In this document: one piece after another, positions 50,767 to 58,872 of the stretch
Position numbering within the stretch: the stretch's first letter is position 1
Layout of the letters: each line of letters begins with the position of its first letter
Source: Saprospira sp. CCB-QB6
Lineage (GTDB): Bacteria > Bacteroidota > Bacteroidia > Chitinophagales > Saprospiraceae
NCBI RefSeq assembly: GCF_028464065.1
Contig: NZ_CP116808.1
Span: 2,311,501 to 2,375,500, forward strand
Reading direction: 5' to 3'
Length of the DNA stretch: 64,000 bases
Position numbers and translations under genes: made by a program
Notes under the pieces: model-generated
What the model was told of the DNA's origin: nothing
Seen by the model: only the letters and a program-made list of their open reading frames with translations
The model's database searches: none

Positions 50767-51348
50767 TTATTGAAGTGAAATCTGTCGTTCCTCAATCATT
50801 CGGCGAATATTGATCAGAGCATAGCGCATACGGCCCAAGGCAGTATTGATGCTTACTTTGGTGAGCTGAGCAATTTCTTTGAAAGAAAGCTCGGCATAAT
50901 GGCGGAGGATAATGACCTCACGTTGTTCTTTGGGTAGGCAATCGACCAGTTGGCGGACTTTATCGTAGGTTTGGCGCTTCATGATGCGAGTTTCTTGATT
51001 GTCCTCATTGACTTTAAGGATGTCGAGGATATCAAAATCATCGCTAGCAGCCACGGTAGGCCGGCGCTTGTTCTTGCGGAAATGATCGACACAAAGATTG
51101 TAAGAGATGCGCAAAGCCCATTGAAGAAATTTACCTTCTTCATTGTAGCGGCCAGAGCGAAAAGTGTCGATAATTTTGATGAAAGTCTCTTGAAAAAGAT
51201 CGTTAGCTAGATCTTTATCTTTGACAAACATATAGATAGAGGTATAAATTCTAGCTTTATGCTTGTTCAATAGGTTTTCAAAAGACTTTTCGTCTCCTTG
51301 CATGTAGCTACGGATAAGGTCCCGATCGTGAGCAGATTTACAGGTCAT
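50767..51348 (-). CDS. ECF-type RNA polymerase sigma factor
   Basis: 193 residues from ATG 51348. Region 2 has LLNKHKARIYTSIYMFVKDK and LANDLFQETFIKIIDTF; region 4 has LPKEQREVIILRHYAELSFKEIAQLTKVSINTAL. This is the widely conserved stand-alone Bacteroidota ECF group without an adjacent FecR. No anti-sigma factor is next to it. It probably controls a small envelope or stress regulon. Confidence 0.9.
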   Translation of the reverse strand: MTCKSAHDRDLIRSYMQGDEKSFENLLNKHKARIYTSIYMFVKDKDLANDLFQETFIKIIDTFRSGRYNEEGKFLQWALRISYNLCVDHFRKNKRRPTVAASDDFDILDILKVNEDNQETRIMKRQTYDKVRQLVDCLPKEQREVIILRHYAELSFKEIAQLTKVSINTALGRMRYALINIRRMIEERQISLQ

Positions 51349-51733
51349 GGCAGTATTTTTTAGGTACAACAAGAGTATGCAGTCTTAGGACAGGCTGTTC
51401 AGGGCAGACTATGCCCATAAGGTAAGGAGTAAACAGATTAAGGAGTGGCCCAAGGCGCATGTTTAAGAACTAGGAAATTTGAACTAAAGGTGTAAATCTT
51501 TGTACGATAGGCAAAGCTTGTTTTTTCTTATTAGAGGAGAAGGTTATTTTTTTTGGAGTATTGGGGGCTAGGCGCAAATATAATTCATTATTTAGGGAAT
51601 TGGCCTATGTCCAAGTTTGTTTTTTATCTTTGTGGGCCTAATAATCAGCTGTGGAACATTATTTTTTGCCGCAGCGAGGACCCATTTTTTAGTTTTCCTT
51701 AAGATTACGCACAATTGCCTGAAAGGTTGCAAG
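51349..51733. other. Divergent gap between the sigma gene and uvrA
   Basis: AT-rich, no GC-rich element. It holds the uvrA promoter and presumably the sigma promoter. No open frame of note. Confidence 0.55.
51600..51632 (+). promoter_or_regulatory. Candidate promoter of uvrA
   Basis: TTG at 51600-51602 and TATCTTTG at 51625-51632, spacer 22 bp. Start near 51639, leader about 95 nt, which rules out the TTG at 51617 as start codon. No LexA-type site recognised. Confidence 0.55.
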
Positions 51734-54526
51734 ATGAGAGAAAAAAAATCAATTCGCATTAAGGGGGCCAACGCCAACAACCTTAAAAACGTAGATGTAG
51801 AAATTCCCTATCATCAGTTGGTCGTCGTGACTGGTGTTTCGGGCTCTGGAAAATCATCCTTGACCATGGACACGCTCTATGCAGAAGGGCAGCGCCGCTA
51901 TGTCGAGAGTTTATCTTCTTATGCTCGACAGTTTTTGATGCGGATGAAAAAGCCCGAAGTAGACCAAATTAGCGGCCTTTGTCCCGCTATTGCTATTGAG
52001 CAAAGAGTGGGTAACAAAAACGCTAGATCTACAGTAGGCACCCTAACCGAAGTCTACGATTACCTCCGAGTGCTTTTTGCTAGAGTAGGGCATACTTTTT
52101 CGCCAATTTCTGGCCAAGAAGTAAAGAAGCAATCCGTAACTGATGTGGTTGATTTTTTACATCAGCTAGAAAATGGCCAAAAGGTCCTTTTACTCGCTCC
52201 TGTTTTGTTACAAGGCCGAAGCCTAGAACAAAGCCTAGATCTACTCCTCCAAAAAGGCTATACTCGCCTGCAATGGGAAGGCAAAACACGTAAAATACAA
52301 GAACTTTTAGAAGAGGAACTCCCCAAAACGGAGGCTGTTCCTTATCTTCTGATTGATCGATTTGTGATAAACAAAGACGATGCCGAAAACAATAAACGAA
52401 TTGCAGATTCCGTTGACTCTGCCTTTCAAGAGGGACTTGGCCGCTGTTTTATGGATTGCCTAGATGGTCAATTACATAGTTTTAGTACTCGCTTTGAATT
52501 AGACGGCCAAAGCTTTGAAGAACCTAGTCCCCAACTGTTCAATTTTAATAGCTCTTTGGGCGCTTGCCCCGCCTGCGAAGGTTATGGCAAAGCCTTAGGC
52601 ATCGATGAGGAAAAAGTAATTCCCAATAAACAAAAATCCATTTTTGAAGATGCTGTGGCCTGCTGGCGCGGAGATAAAGCCAGCCGATGGCTCAAAAAGC
52701 TTCTCAAAGTGGCCGATAAGTTTGATTTTCCCGTCCATCGCCCTTATCGAGAACTCAATGCTCAACAATTGCAGGACCTCTGGGAGGGCAATAAGCATTT
52801 TGATGGAATCAATGGCTTTTTTAAAGATTTAGAAAGCCACTCTTATAAGATCCAAAACCGAGTAATGCTGGCTCGCTACCGAGGCAAAACGATTTGCCCT
52901 AGCTGCCAAGGCTCTCGCCTCCGCCCCGAAGCGCTTTACATAAAAATCAATGGCTATCATATTGGGCAATTGGTCCAAATGCCCATTGACCAGCTAGTGG
53001 AGGTCCTCGATAAATTGGAACTAAGCCCACAAGAAGCCGAAATTGCCGATCGCCTGCTAGAAGAAATTAAAGGGCGCCTAAATATTATGCTGGAAGTCGG
53101 TCTGAGCTACCTTAGCCTCGATCGCCTTTCTGCTAGCCTTTCTGGCGGAGAAATTCAACGTATTCACCTGACCCGAACCTTGGGGAGCAACCTGACGAGC
53201 TCGCTCTATGTACTCGATGAACCCAGTATTGGGCTGCACCCCAGAGATACAGACCGACTAATTAAGGTTTTGCGCAAATTGCGCGACCTAGGAAATACCG
53301 TGGTGGTGGTCGAACATGAAGAGGATATTATCGCCCAAGCCGATTATCTCATTGATGTAGGCCCTTTTGCTGGCGTACATGGCGGAGAAATCGTCTTCGC
53401 TGGCCCCTATCCCGAAATTCATACTACCGCAGCCGATAGCCTAACCGCTAAATATATGAGCGGCCGTATGGAGATCCCCCTGCCCGATAATCGCCGAAAA
53501 CCACATAGCTTTATCCGCCTAGAAGGCGCAGCAGAATATAATCTCAAGAATATTGATGTTAATTTCCCGCTGAATAGTTTTTCGGTGGTGACAGGCGTGA
53601 GCGGTAGCGGAAAAACAACCCTGGTCAAGGGTATTTTATACCCCGCACTATTGCGCGCCCTAGGCGAAGACAGCAAGAAAAAACCCGGTGCCTTTAAGGC
53701 CCTAAGCGGAGATTATGAGCAAATTGGCCAAATCGAAATGGTGAATCAATCGCCAATTGGCCGCTCTTCCCGCTCCAATCCCGTAACTTATGTCAAGGCT
53801 TATGATGCCATCCGCGGACTCTTCGCCAAGCAGCATACGGCCAAAATGCAAAACTTTAAACCTAAACATTTCTCTTTTAATGTAGAGGCAGGCCGCTGCG
53901 AAAGCTGTAAAGGCGAAGGCGAAACCATTGTTTCTATGCAGTTTTTGGCCGATGTACGCCTCATCTGTGAGGATTGCAATGGCCAACGTTTCCAAAAAGA
54001 GGTGCTGGCTGTAAAGTATAAGGATAAATCTATTTACGATGTGCTCGAAATGACGGTGGAGGAAGCGCTGCTGTTTTTTGAAGAGCAAAAAGATATTGTC
54101 CGCAAACTCCAACCCCTAGCCGATGTCGGCTTGGGCTATATCCGCCTCGGCCAATCGTCTAGCACGCTCTCTGGCGGAGAGGCCCAAAGGGTAAAGCTAG
54201 CCGCTTTCCTAGGCAAGGATGAAGGCCGAACTCCACATATTCTCTTCATTTTTGATGAACCCACTACTGGCCTGCATTTTCACGATATCAAAAAGCTTTT
54301 GGATGCCTTTAATGCCTTGGTGGAGGCTGGCCATAGCGTGATCGTAATCGAACACAATATGGAGGTCATCAAATCTGCCGATTATATTATTGACCTTGGC
54401 GCCGAAGGCGGCAAAAATGGCGGCCAACTGATTTTCCAAGGTAGCCCAGAAGAAATGCTAAAAATTAAAGGCTCTTATACTGCCGATTTCCTCCGAGCAA
54501 AGCTCAAAGAAGTGATGAAGTCTTAA
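51734..54526 (+). CDS. uvrA: Excinuclease ABC subunit A
   Basis: 930 residues from ATG 51734. Two ABC ATPase halves: first P-loop GVSGSGKSSLTMDTLYAEG near residue 36, second GVSGSGKTTLVKG near 623. ABC signatures LSGGEIQRIHLTRTLG and LSGGEAQRVKLAAFLG. Zinc-binding CxxC pairs: CPACEGYG, CPSCQGSR, CESCKGEGE, CEDCNGQ. It recognises DNA damage with UvrB in nucleotide-excision repair. Copy 21 starts 5 bp after the stop codon. Confidence 0.97.
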   Translation: MREKKSIRIKGANANNLKNVDVEIPYHQLVVVTGVSGSGKSSLTMDTLYAEGQRRYVESLSSYARQFLMRMKKPEVDQISGLCPAIAIEQRVGNKNARSTVGTLTEVYDYLRVLFARVGHTFSPISGQEVKKQSVTDVVDFLHQLENGQKVLLLAPVLLQGRSLEQSLDLLLQKGYTRLQWEGKTRKIQELLEEELPKTEAVPYLLIDRFVINKDDAENNKRIADSVDSAFQEGLGRCFMDCLDGQLHSFSTRFELDGQSFEEPSPQLFNFNSSLGACPACEGYGKALGIDEEKVIPNKQKSIFEDAVACWRGDKASRWLKKLLKVADKFDFPVHRPYRELNAQQLQDLWEGNKHFDGINGFFKDLESHSYKIQNRVMLARYRGKTICPSCQGSRLRPEALYIKINGYHIGQLVQMPIDQLVEVLDKLELSPQEAEIADRLLEEIKGRLNIMLEVGLSYLSLDRLSASLSGGEIQRIHLTRTLGSNLTSSLYVLDEPSIGLHPRDTDRLIKVLRKLRDLGNTVVVVEHEEDIIAQADYLIDVGPFAGVHGGEIVFAGPYPEIHTTAADSLTAKYMSGRMEIPLPDNRRKPHSFIRLEGAAEYNLKNIDVNFPLNSFSVVTGVSGSGKTTLVKGILYPALLRALGEDSKKKPGAFKALSGDYEQIGQIEMVNQSPIGRSSRSNPVTYVKAYDAIRGLFAKQHTAKMQNFKPKHFSFNVEAGRCESCKGEGETIVSMQFLADVRLICEDCNGQRFQKEVLAVKYKDKSIYDVLEMTVEEALLFFEEQKDIVRKLQPLADVGLGYIRLGQSSSTLSGGEAQRVKLAAFLGKDEGRTPHILFIFDEPTTGLHFHDIKKLLDAFNALVEAGHSVIVIEHNMEVIKSADYIIDLGAEGGKNGGQLIFQGSPEEMLKIKGSYTADFLRAKLKEVMKS

Positions 54527-54531
54527 GTTTT

Positions 54532-54672
54532 GGGGCTGCCCCGCCCTGCGGGCGGGTCGGGCTGTGTCAGGGCTCGCAGCTCTGCTCGGCCCTTCGCCAG
54601 CTTCGCAGCTCGGTCTGGCCTGCGGCCACCCTTTTCCATCCCTCAGCCGATGCGGGCGCTCCGCGCCCTGTA
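54532..54672 (+). repeat. GC-rich palindromic element, copy 21 (subtype II)
   Basis: GTTTTGGGGCTGCCCCGCCC directly after the uvrA stop. Arm GCCCTGCGGGCGGGTCGGGCTGTG, stems GCCAGCTTCGCAGC (imperfect) and GGCCTGCGGCC, tail CCATCCCTCAGCC then GGGCGCTCCGCGCCC. It precedes the terminator and so is likely transcribed in the uvrA 3' UTR. Confidence 0.87.
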
Positions 54673-54705
54673 GATCGTAGCAAATAATTGGTCCATAAAA
54701 TAGCA

Positions 54706-54740
54706 AGCCCCCTTTTCTATACAGAAAAGGGGGCTTTTTG
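54706..54740. terminator. Bidirectional terminator (uvrA / PUR-like gene)
   Basis: AGCCCCCTTTTCT / AGAAAAGGGGGCT, 13-bp perfect stem, ATAC-type loop and T-run. It serves both converging genes. Confidence 0.9.
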
Positions 54741-54756
54741 CTGAGCAAGCTCATGA

Positions 54757-55107
54757 CTACCAGTCATTCTCTTCAGAAGAGTTTCCTTGCTCAAAATCCC
54801 ATTCGCCATCATCTTCATAGCGACGGCTGTATTCTTCGTAGTCGTAGTCTGGCAACAACTCCGTTTTAACATGCTCTACTACTTCGTTCAAGTTCTCTAC
54901 AAAGCGATTGAAGTCTTCTTTGTATAAGAAAATCTTGTGTCTAGAGTAGCTCTCGTCCTCAAAACGGCGTGTACTCTCCGTAATGGTCACATAATAATCA
55001 TTCCCTCTGGTCTGCCGTACATCAAAGAAGTACGTTCGGCGTTTACCCGCTTTTACTTTGCGCGAAAAAACACTCTCGAAGCGCCGGTCTTTATTGTCAA
55101 ATCCCAC
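54757..55107 (-). CDS. PUR-like nucleic-acid-binding protein (DUF3276)
   Basis: 116 residues from a GTG; an in-frame stop codon lies 2 codons upstream, so the GTG is fixed. RKVKAGKRRTYFFDVRQTRGNDYYVTITESTRRF is the Bacteroidota PUR-alpha-type domain (positions about 14-48), with HKIFLYKEDFNRFVENLNEVV completing it. The tail is acidic (DYEEYSRRYEDDGEWDFE). Small single-stranded DNA/RNA-binding protein, role unknown. Confidence 0.9.
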   Translation of the reverse strand: MGFDNKDRRFESVFSRKVKAGKRRTYFFDVRQTRGNDYYVTITESTRRFEDESYSRHKIFLYKEDFNRFVENLNEVVEHVKTELLPDYDYEEYSRRYEDDGEWDFEQGNSSEENDW

Positions 55108-55148
55108 GTCCTACAAATTTTGGTTGCGTAAAAAGAAAATCTTGCGAA

Positions 55149-55156
55149 CAAATGTA
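55149..55156 (-). promoter_or_regulatory. Candidate -7 element of the PUR-like gene
   Basis: TACATTTG on the minus strand; leader about 35 nt. -33 region is T-rich without a clear TTG at 19 bp. Confidence 0.48.
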
Positions 55157-55218
55157 ATTTTTTTATCCCAAAAAAAAGAAAGGGAGCTTTAGCATTCTCA
55201 GCGTTTTTTACGGAAAAT

Positions 55219-55457
55219 AGGCGGCGCAGCCGCCGCAAAGGAGCGAAGCGACGCGGCTGAGGGATGGTAGTAGGTGGCCGCAGGCCAGACCCAGCAAAAT
55301 GAGCCTAGCGAATTTTGCGCAGGGCCGAGCGAGCAGCGAGCCTACGCACAGCCCGACCCGCCCGATCATTCATGAGGGTTTTCACCCTCATTTTGTATAG
55401 CTTCGCAAAGCGATACCGCTTTGCGCTGGCTTTCAAGCCCGCGGAAGGGGCAGCCCC
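55219..55457 (-). repeat. GC-rich palindromic element, copy 22 (subtype II with nested module)
   Basis: The GGGGCTGCCCC arm is split by about 95 bp with the same three hairpins as copy 10: GGGCTTGAAAGCC, GCAAAGCGGTATCGCTTTGC and ATGAGGGTGAAAACCCTCAT. Central stem is unusually long: GCAAAATTCGCTAGGC..TTTTGC arms. Tail CCATCCCTCAGCC. It starts 11 bp after the marR stop. Confidence 0.86.
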
Positions 55458-55467
55458 AAAAAACACC

Positions 55468-55923
55468 CTAGCCTCTCAACTGATCCAATAAATCACTGAG
55501 TTGCCCCGCCTCATCAGGCTCTAAATGACTCATGCGCTCGGCCATCTGTGCTTCTAGGTTGGCAGAGGCTTCAGCCAATACTTTTAAGCCCTCCTCCTTA
55601 ATATAAATATCTACTCTTCGACGGTCTTGCTTGCAAGATTTTCGTTCTACTAAGCCTTTACGCTGCAGCTTTTCTACCAAACGAGAAGCATTGGAGGTTT
55701 TGTCAATCATGCGTTCCGTCAATAACTTAACGGTGGCTGGCTTGCCCCGCATTCCGCGCAAAATCCGTAAGATGTTAAATTGCTGCACCGATAGCCCATA
55801 AGGTTTTAGCACATCGGTTTGTAGTTTACTGAGCCAAGAGGCCGTAAACAAAATGTTGACTCCTACTTTCTGATACATATCTCTAAATGGACGCTGTTGA
55901 TTGATCTCTTCCTCTATTTTCAT
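55468..55923 (-). CDS. MarR-family transcriptional regulator
   Basis: 151 residues. Winged helix at about 40-105: YGLSVQQFNILRILRG, VKLLTERMIDKTSNASRLVEKLQRKGLVERKSCKQDRRRVDIYI. It should repress its own operon or neighbours until a phenolic or oxidant ligand binds. It lies 37 bp downstream of the tethered HTH gene on the same strand. Confidence 0.92.
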   Translation of the reverse strand: MKIEEEINQQRPFRDMYQKVGVNILFTASWLSKLQTDVLKPYGLSVQQFNILRILRGMRGKPATVKLLTERMIDKTSNASRLVEKLQRKGLVERKSCKQDRRRVDIYIKEEGLKVLAEASANLEAQMAERMSHLEPDEAGQLSDLLDQLRG

Positions 55924-55934
55924 CTTGCTTTAAG

Positions 55935-55952
55935 TTGTTAACTATTAGACAA
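55935..55952. promoter_or_regulatory. Possible MarR operator
   Basis: TTGT-N10-ACAA dyad (TTGTTAACTATTAGACAA) 12-29 bp upstream of the marR start. Only the outer four bases on each side pair exactly. Confidence 0.3.
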
Positions 55953-55960
55953 TTTTGGCC

Positions 55961-56278
55961 CTAAAAAGTTGCCAAACTGTCCAACTGGCTTTTATCTATT
56001 TTTATCCCCAAAAAGGCCTCTATCTCATCTACCTTTTCATAAATAGGCGTGGCCCGACCCGCCTCTATGAGCCGAAGACTTTCTACCGAAATCCCTAAGC
56101 CCTCTGCCAATTCTTCCTGGCTCCATGCCCGACGCTGCCGCTCTACTCGAATTTGTTCCCCCAAATCGTTGGGCCAATCCAATACCGGCGAAGGCTCGGC
56201 CAAACAAGCAACAAAAAGAAGGCAAAAACCCAAAAGGAATGGATATAAATTGTTTTTCCCCGAAAAAAATCCAAACAT
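55961..56278 (-). CDS. Small XRE-type HTH protein with membrane/lipoprotein N-terminus
   Basis: 105 residues. Residues 11-29 (LYPFLLGFCLLFVACLAEP) look like a membrane anchor or a lipoprotein signal with FVAC as lipobox. Residues about 39-95 form an HTH_3 fold: LGEQIRVERQRRAWSQEELAEGLGIS, then SLRLIEAGRATP. If a TTG within residues 27-38 is the true start, it would be an ordinary soluble HTH protein; the ATG start gives a tethered one. Function unknown. Divergent from the CI/LexA-like gene, likely co-transcribed with marR. Confidence 0.6.
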   Translation of the reverse strand: MFGFFSGKNNLYPFLLGFCLLFVACLAEPSPVLDWPNDLGEQIRVERQRRAWSQEELAEGLGISVESLRLIEAGRATPIYEKVDEIEAFLGIKIDKSQLDSLATF

Positions 56279-56429
56279 ATGCGTTTATTTTTTGCCAAAG
56301 TACTAATTTTAAGGCCTAATTGTTTGAAACATAAGTATTTAAAACTTTTTGTTGTTCCTTCTGCCTAATTACTATTAATTACAACTATATGTTGCGAGTT
56401 AAGAAGGGGCAAACGAATTCCATACCCAT

Positions 56430-57143
56430 ATGACCGACTTTAGCAAAAATATTGTCAACCAACGCTTCGGCCTTATCTATGATGAGCTGACCAAAAGTAA
56501 TAAAATTAAGGGAAAATCAGACCTTGCCGAGAAGCTGGAGACCTATAATCACGTTATCAATAATGTTCTGAAAGGAGACCGCAGCCTGACTGTCAAGCAG
56601 ATCAACCTGCTGGTCGAACATTTCGATATTAACGCCAACTTCGTTTTTGGTGGTAGCGAACAACTCTACAATAGCGATAGCAACGAAATCCCTACCCACT
56701 CTCTAGCCGAAAAGATTATCCAAGGCCGAAATAATATTACCCTTGTGCCCGATAAAGCCTCGGCCGGCTACGCATTAGCGGTAGATAATAAGGAGTATTT
56801 GGACCAATTTAAACGCTTCTCGGTCCCTGGCTTAGAAGGCCCCCTGCTCGCTTTTGAAATCAGCGGAGATAGTATGCTCCCCCATATTACCAATGGCGAT
56901 ATCGTGATCTGCGAAGCCCTAGAACGCAACCAAATGCCCCGAGATAATGGGGTCTATGTGGTCGTTACAGATACCGTGGTAACAAAACGCATCCGTCGGA
57001 TTAAAGATAGCGAGAGCAACCAGGTTGTCGGACTAGAACTACTGTCCGATAATGAGGTCTACCGCCCCTATCAAGTAGATCTAGAGGAGATTCGCCAAAT
57101 CCTAAAAGTGAAGGCCCGCCTAACCGCTCACGGCCTAGCTTAA
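56430..57143 (+). CDS. CI/LexA-like repressor with S24 peptidase domain
   Basis: 237 residues. N-terminal HTH-like region (about 1-75; GKSDLAEKLETYNHVINNVLKGDR) and C-terminal S24 domain (about 125-225) with Ser in SGDSMLPHITNGDIVI and Lys in VVVTDTVVTKRIRRI. It can repress target genes and self-cleave or sense stress through RecA-like contact; this is inference from the family. No phage genes accompany it, so it is probably a host regulator. Confidence 0.85.
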   Translation: MTDFSKNIVNQRFGLIYDELTKSNKIKGKSDLAEKLETYNHVINNVLKGDRSLTVKQINLLVEHFDINANFVFGGSEQLYNSDSNEIPTHSLAEKIIQGRNNITLVPDKASAGYALAVDNKEYLDQFKRFSVPGLEGPLLAFEISGDSMLPHITNGDIVICEALERNQMPRDNGVYVVVTDTVVTKRIRRIKDSESNQVVGLELLSDNEVYRPYQVDLEEIRQILKVKARLTAHGLA

Positions 57144-57170
57144 TCTTCCGTTAGTTTTTCTTATCTTTCA

Positions 57171-57205
57171 AGGACCTAAGGTAATTTCACCTTAGGTCCT
57201 TTTTT
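57171..57205 (+). terminator. Intrinsic terminator
   Basis: 12-bp perfect stem AGGACCTAAGGT / ACCTTAGGTCCT, 6-nt loop and six T. Confidence 0.92.
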
Positions 57206-57219
57206 ATACTAATCGAACT

Positions 57220-58053
57220 ATGCAAACCTATAACTTTAATTGGAAGAATGCCCAAGGCAAAACGATCTTTGGACAAGGCTGGCTCCCCAATACGCAAGCG
57301 CCCAAAGGGGTGGTCCTTTTGGTCCACGGATTAGGCGAACATATCGGCCGATATGCCCATCTTGCCCATTTCTTTACCCAAAAAGGCTGGGCCCTGCTGG
57401 CTTCAGATCGCATCGGGCATGGCCAATCAGAAGGGCAGCGCGGTCACACGCCTCAATATGAGGCCCTTTTTAAGGAGATCGATCAACTTTTGGCCGAAAG
57501 TCAACGCAAGTTTAATAGCTTGCCTACTTTCCTCTATGGCCACTCTATGGGCGGTAATCTGGTCCTCAACTACATGATCCAAAACCCTAAGGTGCCTATC
57601 AAAGGCGTGATTGCGACCTCTTCGGCCCTGCGCCTAGCCTTTGAGCCTCCCGCGATCCAACTCTTTTTGGGCAAACTAATGCGCAAGATTTATCCCGCCT
57701 TTTCTCAAGGAAATGGACTGGAGGTGCAGGCTCTCAGCCAAGACCCTAAAGTGGTCCAAGCTTACCAAAATGATCCCCTGGTCCATGATAAGATTTCTGC
57801 AGAAACGGCCATTGGCATGATCGAATGGGGACAGAAAGCCCTAGCCAATGCCCAGCAATTGCAAACGCCCGCCCTACTCGTCCATGGTAGCGCCGACCGC
57901 ATCTGCTCGCCTCTCGGAAGCCGACAATTTGCCGAAACGAGCCCCCTAGCCGACTTGAAACTTTGGGAGGCGGGCTATCACGAGTTGCACAATGAAGCTT
58001 TTCAAGAAGAACTTTTTGCTTATATTTGGCAGTGGATGCAGGCCCAACAGTAG
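57220..58053 (+). CDS. Alpha/beta hydrolase (monoacylglycerol-lipase-like)
   Basis: 277 residues. VHGLGEHIGRYAHLA oxyanion region, nucleophile in LYGHSMGGNLV (Ser about 109), acid in HGSADRICSPLGS, and His in AGYHELHNE. These match the serine aminopeptidase S33/monoglyceride lipase (PldB-like) group. Cytoplasmic, probably splits monoacylglycerol or lysophospholipid. Followed 50 bp later by the SCP2 gene. Confidence 0.88.
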   Translation: MQTYNFNWKNAQGKTIFGQGWLPNTQAPKGVVLLVHGLGEHIGRYAHLAHFFTQKGWALLASDRIGHGQSEGQRGHTPQYEALFKEIDQLLAESQRKFNSLPTFLYGHSMGGNLVLNYMIQNPKVPIKGVIATSSALRLAFEPPAIQLFLGKLMRKIYPAFSQGNGLEVQALSQDPKVVQAYQNDPLVHDKISAETAIGMIEWGQKALANAQQLQTPALLVHGSADRICSPLGSRQFAETSPLADLKLWEAGYHELHNEAFQEELFAYIWQWMQAQQ

Positions 58054-58103
58054 TTGCCGCCCCATCCATTACACAGAAGTACCTAAATAAAAATAGAATA
58101 ACT

Positions 58104-58421
58104 ATGAACGTTCGTGAATTCTTATTGAACCTTCCCTCTAAGATTAGCCCCGAAGCGATCGAAGGAAAAGAAAGCTTATTCCACTTCCTCATCTCTGGAG
58201 AAGAAGGAGGCAATTTTACCGCCCGTATCAAAGACGGTAAGGCAGAGGTAGTCGAAGGCCTAGAAGATGAGCCCAAATGCGTGATCAAAACTTCTGATAG
58301 CGTATTTAGCAAGATCCTTTCAGGTAAACAAAATCCCCAAATGGCCGTATTTACGGGCAAACTCAAAATTAGCAATCTTAGCGAAATGATGAAGTTTGCA
58401 AAGGTCCTTGGCCTTATGTAA
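58104..58421 (+). CDS. SCP2 sterol-carrier-like protein
   Basis: 105 residues from ATG 58104. FLISGEEGGNFTARIKDGKAEVVEG and QMAVFTGKLKISNLSEMMKFAKVLG match the SCP2 lipid-binding fold. Probably binds fatty acyl or lipid ligands in the cytoplasm; pairing with the lipase gene suggests acyl traffic. Confidence 0.88.
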   Translation: MNVREFLLNLPSKISPEAIEGKESLFHFLISGEEGGNFTARIKDGKAEVVEGLEDEPKCVIKTSDSVFSKILSGKQNPQMAVFTGKLKISNLSEMMKFAKVLGLM

Positions 58422-58445
58422 GTTACTTTCCAGTTGTTGGACAAA

Positions 58446-58484
58446 AAGCCAGTATGCCGTTTTAGCGTACTGGCTTTTTTTTAT
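58446..58484 (+). terminator. Intrinsic terminator of the lipase-SCP2 unit
   Basis: AAGCCAGTATGC / GCGTACTGGCTT stem with one wobble, about 6-nt loop and eight T. Confidence 0.9.
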
Positions 58485-58519
58485 TTTTTCCACTCGGCTT
58501 TTCTTATTGCTTACTATTT

Positions 58520-58652
58520 GGGGCCCGCGGCAAGCTAGCCAAAGGCTAGCTTGGCCGCCGCTATGCTGCGGGGCTCACAGGTCTGTTCGGCCCTTCAGCC
58601 GCCTGCGGCGGCTTCGGTCTGGCCTTCGGCCACCCCTCCGCAGCGCTGGGCC
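58520..58652 (+). repeat. GC-rich palindromic element, copy 23 (subtype III)
   Basis: Border TATTTGGGGCCCGCGGC, arm CAAGCTAGCC-AAAGGCTAGCTTG then GCCGCCGCTATGCTGCG; core slightly changed (GTTCGGCCCTTC); stems GCCGCCTGCGGCGGC and GGCCTTCGGCC; tail CAGCGCTGGGCC. Confidence 0.86.
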
Positions 58653-58872
58653 GATTCTGTGGGTTGACACCCACAGTAAATGCGGTATTGCTTCGCAATC
58701 TTTTATAGAATGAGGGGGAAACCCCTTCATTAAGCTAACCCTTTTGGCCTTTTATCTATCTCGTCTTAGTTAATTGCCCCTTTTCTAGTTATGGGCTGAA
58801 GGGTTTAGCCTTCGGCCCATTTTATTAGGGCTTGCATGGCCGCCCTTTTTGCTGTGGGTTTCAACCCACAGG
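58653..58872. repeat. Three-hairpin module plus 130-bp dispersed repeat
   Basis: CTGTGGGTTGACACCCACAG, then GCGGTATTGCTTCGCAAT, then GAGGGGGAAACCCCTTC; next 58741-58872, the direct repeat of 28726-28856 with stem GGGCTGAAGGGTTT / AGCCTTCGGCCC and CTGTGGGTTTCAACCCACAG. Confidence 0.75.

Noticed and set aside
51617-51733. Hydrophobic N-terminal extension of UvrA.
   Set aside because: It overlaps the promoter candidate at 51600-51632; UvrA is cytoplasmic and starts at ATG 51734.
56430-57143. Prophage suggested by a CI-like repressor.
   Set aside because: No integrase, structural or replication genes or att-like repeats nearby; neighbours are ordinary host genes.
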